Made by a program: the position numbers and the translations under genes. Below the pieces are notes generated by a model, which was not told the DNA's origin, made no database searches, and saw nothing but the letters and a program-made list of their open reading frames with translations. Positions 14,311-21,094 of a DNA stretch of 23,920 bases are shown in pieces. Each line of letters opens with the position of its first letter. The first letter of the stretch is position 1. The stretch is from an uncultured Candidatus Saccharibacteria bacterium (GTDB lineage: Bacteria; Patescibacteriota; Saccharimonadia; Saccharimonadales; Saccharimonadaceae), in contig CALIJO010000016.1 in assembly GCA_938017655.1 (NCBI GenBank), positions 1 through 23,920 on the forward strand, in the 5' to 3' direction.

Positions 14311-15924
14311 TTAATACATGCCTCCGCCCATGGCTTCTGGTTCGGATTTTTCTGGAATATCAACAATGAGAGCGCCCATAGTGATCGCAGTAGCCGAAAT
14401 ACTAATGGCATTCTGAACGGCTTCGCGAGTAACACGAGCTGGGTCAATCACACCGGCTTTCTTCAAATCTTGCAAACCTTTTTCTGGTTGCATGACATTG
14501 ATACCAAAACCTGGTTTAGCTTTTTCAACTTCAGAAAGCAGAGCCTGAGAATTCAAACCAGCATTTTCAGTAATGTGAATAAATGGCGCTTTAAGAGCGT
14601 TCTTCACGATCTTAGCACCGAGATCAGAATCATCTAAGGTATTCGCAAGATTGACTAGGGTGACACCACCACCAGCCACAATTCCCTCATCAAGGGCAGC
14701 CTTCGTGGCGGCGACAGCATCATCGACACGATACTTTTTCTCATCGATTTCGGTTTCGGTAGCACCACCAACCTTAATTACGGCAACCTTGCCAAGAAGA
14801 GCAGCGGCACGCTTATTAAATTGATCACGGTCGTAATCAGAAGTAGCGAGATTGGCTTGAGATTTAATCAACTCAATACGAGCCTTAACTTCCTTACTAT
14901 CGCCATTACCACTGATAATGGTCGATTCATCCTTAGTAGCGATAATTTTCTTCGCAGAACCTAAGAGGTCAAGATCGGCGTCTTCGAGCTTCATGCCACG
15001 TTCCTCGGAGATAACAGTGGCACCAGTGAGGACAGCGATGTCTTCTAAGATTTCCTTACGGCGATCGCCAAAGGCAGGCGCTTTCAAGACGAGAGTATTA
15101 AAGACGCCCTTAAGTTTGTTCAAGACGAGGAGTGAGAGGGCTTCCCCGCTAACTTCTTCGGCGATAATCACGAGATCCTTGCGGCCAGATTGCATGATTT
15201 TTTCAAGAATTGGCAGGATTTCATTATTGGAAGAAATTTTCTTATCGGTAAGGAGGATAAGAGGCTTGTCAAAAATCGCTTCTTGACGATTCACATCAGT
15301 GACGAAGAATGGAGAGCTATAACCCTTGTCATAGCTGAAACCTTCGACGATTTCCTGCTCCATTTCGAGACCTTGACCTGGCTCGACAGTCACCACGCCG
15401 TCTTTACCGATTTTAGAAATCACGCCAGCAATCAATTCACCGATAGCGGCATCACCAGCAGAAATAGTAGCAACTTCAGTGATTTTCTTACTATCACCGG
15501 TAATTTGCTCGGCAGCTTGATTAATCTTTTCAACGATTTCTGCACCAGCTTTTTCAATACCAGCACGAAGTTCCATTGGATTAACACCGGCGGTAATCAG
15601 CTTATTAGCTTCACTTAAAATATTGTAGGTGAGGACAGTAACAGTGGTAGTACCGTCGCCGGCCACCTTATTAAGTTTCTGGGCCGCGGACTTGATCAAC
15701 TTAGCGCCGACCTGCTCGCCGAGATTAGCCTCTGTACTGCCAAGGTCGACAGCTTCCGCGACGGTCACACCATCATGAGTGATGGTTGGATTACCGTAAG
15801 ACTTTTCGATGACCACGTTTTGACCTTTAGGGCCAAAAGTCACTTTCACAGCGTCATATAGTTGCTTGGCGCCGCTCAAGATTTTTTCACGAGATTCTTG
15901 TGCATAAAAAATTTTCTTTGCCAT
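14311..15924 (-). CDS. groL: Chaperonin GroEL (60 kDa)
   Basis: GroEL forms the double-ring ATP-driven folding chamber capped by GroES. The sequence has the N-terminal VKVTFGPKGQNVVIEKSYG and the ATP loop THDGVTVAEAV. It also has the nucleotide loop GDGTTTVTVL, the apical domain motifs around GYSSPFFVTD, and the equatorial AGGGVTLVN. The length of 537 is slightly below the common 540-548. The C-terminal tail is PEAMGGGMY, with one short glycine-methionine group instead of the repeated GGM of E. coli. It lies 8 bases after groES with its own AAGGAGA ribosome binding site, and is under the CIRCE-controlled promoter. Confidence 0.97.
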   Translation of the reverse strand: MAKKIFYAQESREKILSGAKQLYDAVKVTFGPKGQNVVIEKSYGNPTITHDGVTVAEAVDLGSTEANLGEQVGAKLIKSAAQKLNKVAGDGTTTVTVLTYNILSEANKLITAGVNPMELRAGIEKAGAEIVEKINQAAEQITGDSKKITEVATISAGDAAIGELIAGVISKIGKDGVVTVEPGQGLEMEQEIVEGFSYDKGYSSPFFVTDVNRQEAIFDKPLILLTDKKISSNNEILPILEKIMQSGRKDLVIIAEEVSGEALSLLVLNKLKGVFNTLVLKAPAFGDRRKEILEDIAVLTGATVISEERGMKLEDADLDLLGSAKKIIATKDESTIISGNGDSKEVKARIELIKSQANLATSDYDRDQFNKRAAALLGKVAVIKVGGATETEIDEKKYRVDDAVAATKAALDEGIVAGGGVTLVNLANTLDDSDLGAKIVKNALKAPFIHITENAGLNSQALLSEVEKAKPGFGINVMQPEKGLQDLKKAGVIDPARVTREAVQNAISISATAITMGALIVDIPEKSEPEAMGGGMY

Positions 15925-15932
15925 AATTCTCC

Positions 15933-16193
15933 TTATTTAATAATTGCTAAAATATCCTCTTCACGAACGATGAGATATTCCTGAGATTCGAATTTCACAT
16001 CGGTAGTAGAGTATTCTTTGAAAATAATTTTGTCACCGGCTTTGACGGATTTTACCTCTGGACCAACGGATTCAACAACGGCATAGGCTGGTTTTTCATT
16101 TTGATGGCCAGCGAGAAGAATTCCAGATGCAGTTTTTTCAGCAGGCTCTGCTTTTTTCGCAACGACACGGTCACTTAATGGATGTAGTATCAT
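15933..16193 (-). CDS. groS: Co-chaperonin GroES (10 kDa), short form
   Basis: GroES caps the GroEL ring. Residues show the family order LHPLSDRVVAKKAE, the mobile loop around EKTASGILLAG, AVVESVGP, VKAGDKIIFKEYS and the closing YLIVREEDILAII. At 86 residues it is about 9-10 shorter than usual; the shortening falls around residues 30-60, in the roof-loop region. A strong AGGAGGAAT ribosome binding site precedes the ATG, and the operon starts at a CIRCE-overlapped promoter. Confidence 0.95.
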   Translation of the reverse strand: MILHPLSDRVVAKKAEPAEKTASGILLAGHQNEKPAYAVVESVGPEVKSVKAGDKIIFKEYSTTDVKFESQEYLIVREEDILAIIK

Positions 16194-16221
16194 ATTCCTC
16201 CTGTTTGATGGTTATATATCT

Positions 16222-16249
16222 ATTGTAGTCGAAAAATTAGCACTGTCAA
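16222..16249 (-). promoter_or_regulatory. groES-groEL promoter, -35 inside CIRCE
   Basis: A perfect -35 TTGACA (16244-16249) and TACAAT (16222-16227), with a 16-base spacer, lie on the minus strand. The -35 falls inside the spacer and left arm of the CIRCE palindrome, so a bound HrcA dimer would directly block RNA polymerase. Confidence 0.75.
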
Positions 16250-16263
16250 GCTTTGAGTGCTAA
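16237..16263. promoter_or_regulatory. CIRCE heat-shock operator (HrcA site)
   Basis: TTAGCACTG, nine bases, GAGTGCTAA: this matches the CIRCE consensus (TTAGCACTC-N9-GAGTGCTAA) at every arm position but one. It implies an HrcA repressor encoded elsewhere. The operator also sits 45 bases upstream of the divergent murE start codon. Confidence 0.93.
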
Positions 16264-16282
16264 TTATCGCAAAAATCTGGTG

Positions 16283-16307
16283 TGGTATAATTTAACAAAG
16301 AGGTATT
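16283..16307 (+). promoter_or_regulatory. murE promoter and short leader
   Basis: An extended -10 (TGGTATAAT, 16283-16291) has no clear -35. Its transcript would start near 16298, leaving about 10 leader bases that hold an AAAGAGG ribosome binding site in front of the ATG at 16308. Confidence 0.6.
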
Positions 16308-17624
16308 ATGAAAATTAAAACATTTTTGATGGATAATTTACCGGATTATAATCGCCTAGTGATTCCCTATCATCTGGGAAAAGCAGTGTTAGCGGCAGAA
16401 AAATATCATTTTCCGGGTAAGAAAATGCGTGTAATCGCAGTGACGGGAACTAATGGCAAGACTTCGACTTGTTTTCTGATCTGGAAAATGCTAAATCATG
16501 CAGGTTATAAAACTGGACTAATGACGACAGTGGCCTGGGGTGTAGATAAGCTGGAAGAGCAGATCGAGCACATGACCACCGTGGATGCGGAAACGCTAAA
16601 TTATCGCATGAATGAGATTGAAAAACAGGGAGCAGAATTCTTGGTACTGGAAGTCACATCGCACGCTTTAGCACAACATCGCATTTTCGGAGTGCCAATT
16701 GAAATTGCAGTGGAGACTAATGTCACCCACGAACACCTTGATTATCATAAAACTTTCGAAAATTATCGTGCTACCAAAGCAAAATTATTCAAAATGGCGA
16801 AGGCCGGGGTGATTAATGAGGATGACAAATCATGGTTATATTTTGCTACCAAAGTTTCAAATTATATCACATATGGTATAAAACACGGGATGTTGCAGGC
16901 CGAGGAAGTGGAAGAATCTGCGAGCGGCGTAAAATATATCGTGAATCCAAACACGCGTGGCATCAATCATCAATGGAAAAACACTACGAAATTACCACGT
17001 TTCAAAATCGAAACTCAAATTCCGGGGACTTTCACGGTTTATAATTCCCTGGCCGCTACAGCAGTGGGATTAATTCTCGGGCTTTCAGAAGAGCAAATTC
17101 ATGATGGTATATACAGCCTAGAGTCAGTCGAAGGGCGCATGAATCGCATCGATGAAGGGCAGGATTTTACCGCGATTGTGGATTATGCGCATACGCCGGA
17201 TGCGTTCTTAAAAGTCTTCGAAGCAATTAAGTCTGCACGTACAGATAAGACTAAGGTGATTTCCCTGTTTGGTGGGGCCGGAAGACGTGATGAATCGACA
17301 CGTGAAGAACGCGGAGAGATTGGCGCAAAAAATAGTGACTATATCGTAGTAACGGAAGATGATTCACGTGATGAAGATCCACAGATGATTATGGAGGAAT
17401 TTGCGAAAGGTGCCGAAAAGCAAGGGTACGTTCGCGAGAAGAATCTCTTCCTGATTCAAGATAGAAAAGAAGCTATTCGTAAAGCTTTGAGCTTAGCCAA
17501 AAAGAACGATATCGTATTAGTGCTGGGCAAGGGTCACGAAAAAACTATCCTGAGGGGAGACAAGGCGGTGCCTTTCGAAGATATTAAAGTGACAAGTCAG
17601 TTACTAAAAGAAATGCAAAAGTAG
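16308..17624 (+). CDS. murE: UDP-N-acetylmuramoyl-peptide ligase MurE, lacking most of domain 1
   Basis: MurE adds the third amino acid (meso-diaminopimelate or L-lysine) to UDP-MurNAc-L-Ala-D-Glu. The P-loop is GTNGKT (47-52). The central domain has LEVTSHAL (114-121), NVTHEHLDYH (138-147) and ATKAKLF, whose Lys159 is the residue usually carbamylated. The C-terminal domain has VDYAHTPD, the FGGAGRRDESTR segment, DDSR (351-354) and GKGHE (407-411). At 438 residues it is about 50 short, because only 46 residues precede the P-loop instead of about 100; most of the UDP-binding domain 1 is missing. The diagnostic DNPR of diaminopimelate-adding enzymes reads DDSR here, keeping the arginine, so diaminopimelate is favoured over lysine but not proven. 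Confidence 0.88.
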   Translation: MKIKTFLMDNLPDYNRLVIPYHLGKAVLAAEKYHFPGKKMRVIAVTGTNGKTSTCFLIWKMLNHAGYKTGLMTTVAWGVDKLEEQIEHMTTVDAETLNYRMNEIEKQGAEFLVLEVTSHALAQHRIFGVPIEIAVETNVTHEHLDYHKTFENYRATKAKLFKMAKAGVINEDDKSWLYFATKVSNYITYGIKHGMLQAEEVEESASGVKYIVNPNTRGINHQWKNTTKLPRFKIETQIPGTFTVYNSLAATAVGLILGLSEEQIHDGIYSLESVEGRMNRIDEGQDFTAIVDYAHTPDAFLKVFEAIKSARTDKTKVISLFGGAGRRDESTREERGEIGAKNSDYIVVTEDDSRDEDPQMIMEEFAKGAEKQGYVREKNLFLIQDRKEAIRKALSLAKKNDIVLVLGKGHEKTILRGDKAVPFEDIKVTSQLLKEMQK

Positions 17625-17641
17625 CAAGTAGTAAAAAATAA

Positions 17642-17668
17642 AAAAAGACACCGTGAAGGTGTCTTTTT
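17642..17668. terminator. Bidirectional terminator between murE and the Mur-like gene
   Basis: An 11-bp perfect stem (17642-17652 with 17658-17668) with a GTGAA loop has A runs on one side and T runs on the other. It serves murE (plus) and the convergent gene ending at 17671 (minus). Confidence 0.92.
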
Positions 17669-17670
17669 GA

Positions 17671-18408
17671 TTATTCAGTTTCTTCCTGATTAACTTCGAA
17701 ATCAGCAATACCGTTGATGATGTGCTCTTTTGAAAGATTGAGCGCTTGACCAATCGTAGCGGCACAGGCCATGTAGGAGATATTCGGTTCCCCGGTGAGG
17801 AAGGAAGCAACATTGAAGCGATAACCGTGATAGTTTAATTCAGCTTCCGAGCCTTTCTTATAAAGTTTACTATTTTCAATACGCAAATCTGAATTATAAT
17901 CCGTACCGTAGGTCAAGGTATTAGTCACACCCTTAAAAACGGCAAAGTCAAGATAATGGCGGTCATCACGATTAAGCACAACCGAATCTGGGTTCATGGA
18001 GAATAAAGTATTTTCGGCTTCGAGATATTCCTCAGCGGTGAGATCAGAAAGGCTGGCTGGCACAAAATCCGTCAAAGCAGCGACCTGAATTGGCATCTTG
18101 TAAAAGACATCCTTACGTAAAGAATGAGCTGGAGCCGTCAAGACCAGATAATCAACGTCGGCCTTCCAAGCGTCCTTAATAAACTTATAGAGATTACCGA
18201 CCTTAATTTCTTCATCGGAAGCTAAGATTGCTGGGCGGAAACCAGCCTGCTTCAACATGTAGTAAACATAGTAAGCGGTCACAGTTTTACCAGTGGTGCC
18301 AGTAATACAAATGATTTTAAGGTCCTTCAAAATTTTTTCGTAATAGTACGCGAGAAGTCTAACCTTGAGACTCTTCGGACGAGATTTGAGATTTGCTGCA
18401 TTGTCCAT
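17671..18408 (-). CDS. Truncated Mur-ligase-like protein, probable pseudoenzyme
   Basis: The 245 residues align with MurE of this window from its P-loop to the end of its central domain and then stop. The P-loop is intact (GTTGKT, 37-42). The catalytic positions are changed: LEVTSHAL becomes LTAPAHSL, the metal-site NVTHEHLDY becomes DFVPASLSD (MurE His143 to Ser119), and the carbamylated Lys159 becomes Thr134. The C-terminal amino-acid-binding domain is absent; the protein ends EVNQEETE where MurE continues EGRMNRID. It may still bind ATP but should not ligate. The frame is open and has its own promoter and terminator, so it looks maintained, not decayed. A scaffold or regulator of wall synthesis is conceivable. 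No Shine-Dalgarno sequence is present. Confidence 0.78.
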   Translation of the reverse strand: MDNAANLKSRPKSLKVRLLAYYYEKILKDLKIICITGTTGKTVTAYYVYYMLKQAGFRPAILASDEEIKVGNLYKFIKDAWKADVDYLVLTAPAHSLRKDVFYKMPIQVAALTDFVPASLSDLTAEEYLEAENTLFSMNPDSVVLNRDDRHYLDFAVFKGVTNTLTYGTDYNSDLRIENSKLYKKGSEAELNYHGYRFNVASFLTGEPNISYMACAATIGQALNLSKEHIINGIADFEVNQEETE

Positions 18409-18414
18409 ATCTTA

Positions 18415-18420
18415 AATATA
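18415..18420 (-). promoter_or_regulatory. -10 element of the Mur-like gene, leaderless spacing
   Basis: TATATT on the minus strand ends 6 bases before the ATG at 18408. With no ribosome binding site, the mRNA is probably leaderless. The sequence is AT-rich, so the exact hexamer is uncertain. Confidence 0.4.
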
Positions 18421-18434
18421 TCACAGTTCGGGGT

Positions 18435-18470
18435 AAAAAATAAAACCAGAGATGAATTCTGGTTTTATTT
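18435..18470 (-). terminator. Intrinsic terminator of the five-helix membrane protein gene
   Basis: A 13-bp perfect stem (18438-18450 with 18458-18470) with a 7-base loop is followed on the minus strand by further T. Between it and the stop at 18499 an imperfect 16-base tandem repeat (TTATTCAGTTTG-type, about 18468-18498) is present. Confidence 0.8.
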
Positions 18471-18498
18471 ATTCAGTTTGATTTTATTCAGTTTGGTT

Positions 18499-19278
18499 TT
18501 AGCGCCAAAGTGAATCTAAAGTATTTAAGCTATCCACGATACTATTAGTACTGCTTTTAATCAAAGAAGCGCTAATCAAAGCAATAGCAAGGGCGATGAT
18601 AGCGGTAATAATAATATTGACGAGGATTTTTTTATCGTCTTTGAGTTCAAGTTCTTGATTCATAGCTTCGTAAACTACGAGACCGGAGAAAATCATACCC
18701 GCACAACCAATGGCACCAGCAATCGGAGCAGAAACATTCAAGAGAAGTGGTGAAATCAGGCTAGCGGTAAGGATCCAAGCAAAGGAAGCGACAGAAACGA
18801 TGGTAACCAAGCGGAAATAATTCAACTCAGTTTTCTTCATGATGAGACCAGCGAGATAATAAATACCAGCAATGGCAGCAATAGTGGCTAGAACAATTAG
18901 GAAATTACCGATGGTGTTTTGGAACCAATCGAATTTATTTAAGAGACTAAAATCAAGACCGGCTTTTTTAGTACCAAAAAGTGAAGCTGGACGAGAAACT
19001 GTTCTGAAAATAGCAAAAATTAAATTAAAGACCGTGTAGGTACCAGCAGCAATAACTGGAAGGAGCCAGCTATTATTAAAATCAGAATAACCTGCGATTC
19101 CCTTCTTTACACCAGTGACTGGGTTCTTAAAAACCGAGAGAATAAAAGAAACGGCTGGGATCTTTTTAAATTTCTCGAAGTTTTCATTAATTTTTTCTTT
19201 GGCAGCACTCGCAGCGTTTTTGACTGAAGTGGTTTCTTTGGTGCTTGCAGGAGCTTTTTCCGAAGCGGTTTTCCCCAT
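18499..19278 (-). CDS. Hypothetical five-helix membrane protein
   Basis: The 259 residues begin with a Lys/Ser/Thr/Ala-rich cytoplasmic tail of about 40 residues. About five membrane helices follow (around residues 70-93, 120-147, 153-180, 184-206 and 220-245) and a short polar C-terminus. The arrangement, with small-residue-rich helices and no charged catalytic motif, recalls Yip1-like membrane proteins. I cannot support a family call, and the function is unknown. Its gene lies downstream of the polysaccharide ABC exporter but has its own promoter and terminator. The start has a good AAAGGATT ribosome binding site. Confidence 0.68.
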   Translation of the reverse strand: MGKTASEKAPASTKETTSVKNAASAAKEKINENFEKFKKIPAVSFILSVFKNPVTGVKKGIAGYSDFNNSWLLPVIAAGTYTVFNLIFAIFRTVSRPASLFGTKKAGLDFSLLNKFDWFQNTIGNFLIVLATIAAIAGIYYLAGLIMKKTELNYFRLVTIVSVASFAWILTASLISPLLLNVSAPIAGAIGCAGMIFSGLVVYEAMNQELELKDDKKILVNIIITAIIALAIALISASLIKSSTNSIVDSLNTLDSLWR

Positions 19279-19311
19279 AGAAATCCTTTCTGAATAATTA
19301 AATACGATTTA

Positions 19312-19320
19312 AGTATAACA
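19312..19320 (-). promoter_or_regulatory. Extended -10 promoter of the five-helix protein gene
   Basis: TGTTATACT on the minus strand (hexamer 19312-19317) lies about 33 bases before the ATG at 19278. It leaves a leader that carries the ribosome binding site. Confidence 0.5.
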
Positions 19321-19337
19321 CACTAAAAATAGAGGTA

Positions 19338-19367
19338 AAACAAAAATCGGCTAGTGGTTAGCCGATT
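19338..19367 (-). terminator. Intrinsic terminator of the ABC exporter operon
   Basis: A 9-bp perfect stem (19345-19353 with 19359-19367) with a 5-base loop is followed on the minus strand by TTTGTTTTAC. Confidence 0.85.
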
Positions 19368-19369
19368 AA

Positions 19370-19433
19370 TTTTAGAGATTTAGGAATTTAGATTAAATGA
19401 TTAACAGATCAGTTTTAGAGATTTAGGAATTTA
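19370..19433 (-). repeat. 21-bp direct repeat spanning the end of the ABC ATPase gene
   Basis: The same 21 bases occur at 19370-19390 and 19413-19433, 43 bases apart. The second copy includes the stop codon of the ATPase gene, so the last codons and the 3' untranslated region were locally duplicated. Confidence 0.9.
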
Positions 19434-20226
19434 AGTTGAAGAGTTTGAGATAAGCTTCAGTGACCTTAGCCGGAGCACCATCTTCGATAATTTTACCTTT
19501 TTCGATCAAGATTGCACGGTCACAATAAGCCATCACATTTTCCATAGAATGTGTTACTAAAATCACGGTTTGTTTACCATGAAGTGAGGCGAAATAATCG
19601 TTACATTTCTTCTGGAAGGCGGCATCACCCACGGCGAGGACTTCATCAAGAATGAGAATATCACCACGTGCACGAATGGCAATCGAAAAGGCGAGACGTA
19701 CTTGCATACCGGAAGAATAATTTTTTAGTTTCTGATCCATAAATTCTGGAAGTTCAGCAAAATTCACAATATCATCATACATGGCATCCATTTCTTGATT
19801 AGAAAAACCGAGCATGGCGCCATTAAGGTAGACATTTTCGCGACCAGTGAGTTCAGGATTAAAACCAACGCCAAGCTCAATAAATGGTACAAGTGAACCA
19901 TCGATTTTAATCTTGCCCTTGGTCGGGGTATAGATCTGGGATAGCAACTTCAAGAGAGTAGATTTACCAGAGCCGTTACGGCCGACGATACCGAGAAATT
20001 CACCATCGTAAACCTTAAAACTGACATCGTTTAGGACTTGTTGTTCAGTGTAACCTTTAATGCCACGAAGACGATTAAAAATCACTTGCTTCAAACCAAA
20101 CGAACGTTCGGTAGGAAGTTTAAAAGTTTTGGAAAGATGCGAAACGGTGATCACAGCCTTGCGTTCAACGGGTTTTTCGGTGGCTTTTTCAGTAGATTTT
20201 TGAATAGATTTTTGAGTTTTCGACAT
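19423..20226 (-). CDS. Polysaccharide ABC exporter ATP-binding protein (Wzt/TagH/KpsT type)
   Basis: This subunit powers export of lipid-linked glycan across the inner membrane with the permease encoded just upstream. The Walker A motif is GRNGSGKST (82-90), the ABC signature YSSGMQ (170-175), Walker B ILILDE (190-195) and the switch histidine is in VTHSM (His226). The spacing LSKTFKL...GIKGYTEQQVLNDVSF and the signature YSSGMQVRLAF are typical of the Wzt/TagH branch. At 267 residues it lacks the C-terminal glycan-binding domain of O9a-type Wzt. About 22 extra Lys/Thr/Ser/Glu residues, partly repetitive (KTQKSIQKSTEKATEK), precede the domain. The ATG overlaps the permease stop by one base (TAATG), with a GGAGGAGG ribosome binding site. 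Confidence 0.93.
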   Translation of the reverse strand: MSKTQKSIQKSTEKATEKPVERKAVITVSHLSKTFKLPTERSFGLKQVIFNRLRGIKGYTEQQVLNDVSFKVYDGEFLGIVGRNGSGKSTLLKLLSQIYTPTKGKIKIDGSLVPFIELGVGFNPELTGRENVYLNGAMLGFSNQEMDAMYDDIVNFAELPEFMDQKLKNYSSGMQVRLAFSIAIRARGDILILDEVLAVGDAAFQKKCNDYFASLHGKQTVILVTHSMENVMAYCDRAILIEKGKIIEDGAPAKVTEAYLKLFNLNS

Positions 20227-21038
20227 TAGGCCTCCTCCGCAAAATATTTAGAGTGTTTTCGGAAATAGATACTACCGATAGTTAAAATAAATAAGGTGAT
20301 TAAGACTGGAATAAAACGCAAGAAAATATTATCAATATAATTCCAGACGGTAATAGATTGATCAGTGATGAGGAGGAACCTGGCATCCTGGATAACCTGG
20401 GCGATAGGATTAAGTAGTAAAACCTTGGCAGCCACAGCGCTACTGGCGGAAACCATGGTGATCGGATAGATAATCGGTACTGCATAGAAAAGAGCCTGCA
20501 TCAAAACTTCCCAGATGGAAGAAATATCGCGATATTTAACATTGATGGAACCGAGGAAGAAAGCAATGCCGAGACTAAGTAGATAAAGTTCAAGAATCAC
20601 GAGTGGCGCAAGAAGCCAAGTGAAGGAAGGCGTAACGCCATTGAGTAAGGCAAAAACAATAATTACACAGAGATTAATTAGGAAATTAATTAAGGCAGTG
20701 ATGGTAGATGAAACGACAATAATCCACTTGGGAAAGCTGATTTTACGAAGTAGGTCACTCCGGCCAACGATGGCCTGGATACCTTGACCAGTACATTCCG
20801 AGAAGAAGCTCCAGAAAACTGTACCGGTCATTAGATAGACAGAATAATGTGGAATATCTCCACCCATTTTCAAAATTTTAGCAAAAACGGTATACAAAAT
20901 GGCAAATAAAAGCATTGGACGAAGGACGGCCCAAAGATAACCGAGGACGGAACCTTGATAGCGGATTTTAAAGTCAGTTTTGACTAATTCCTTCAGAAGA
21001 ATGCTATTTTTACGGCTCCAAATTTTTGGAATATTCAT
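20226..21038 (-). CDS. Polysaccharide ABC exporter permease (Wzm/TagG type)
   Basis: The 270-residue ABC-2 type permease pairs with the ATPase gene that follows it. The N-terminal cytoplasmic amphipathic part (LLKELVKTDFKIRYQGSVLG) leads into YLWAVLRPMLLFAILYTVF. In total about six membrane helices follow, with the family stretch around NVKYRDISSIWEVLMQALFYAVPIIYP. Members export teichoic acid, O-antigen or capsule intermediates. The substrate here is presumably the glycan made by the transferases in this window. No ribosome binding site precedes the start; an extended -10 ends 6 bases before it. Confidence 0.92.
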   Translation of the reverse strand: MNIPKIWSRKNSILLKELVKTDFKIRYQGSVLGYLWAVLRPMLLFAILYTVFAKILKMGGDIPHYSVYLMTGTVFWSFFSECTGQGIQAIVGRSDLLRKISFPKWIIVVSSTITALINFLINLCVIIVFALLNGVTPSFTWLLAPLVILELYLLSLGIAFFLGSINVKYRDISSIWEVLMQALFYAVPIIYPITMVSASSAVAAKVLLLNPIAQVIQDARFLLITDQSITVWNYIDNIFLRFIPVLITLFILTIGSIYFRKHSKYFAEEA

Positions 21039-21044
21039 AAATAA

Positions 21045-21086
21045 ATTATATCATATACGAGTTTTGACAAGGGTGCATGTTATAAT
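21045..21086. promoter_or_regulatory. Divergent promoters for the exporter and the GT2 gene, both leaderless
   Basis: On the minus strand TGATATAAT (hexamer 21045-21050) ends 6 bases before the permease ATG at 21038. On the plus strand TGTTATAAT (hexamer 21081-21086) ends 8 bases before the GT2 ATG at 21095. Both are extended -10 elements and neither gene has a ribosome binding site. A TTGACA at 21064-21069 is only 11 bases from the plus-strand -10, too close to serve as its -35. Confidence 0.65.
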
Positions 21087-21094
21087 CAAAACAA

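Noticed and set aside
15190..15618. Open frames on the plus strand within groEL (also 14918-15286)
   Set aside because: Antisense shadows of a highly conserved gene, with no start signals.
21064..21086. TTGACA as -35 of the GT2 gene
   Set aside because: Only 11 bases separate it from the TATAAT, too few for a normal promoter. The extended -10 is the better explanation.
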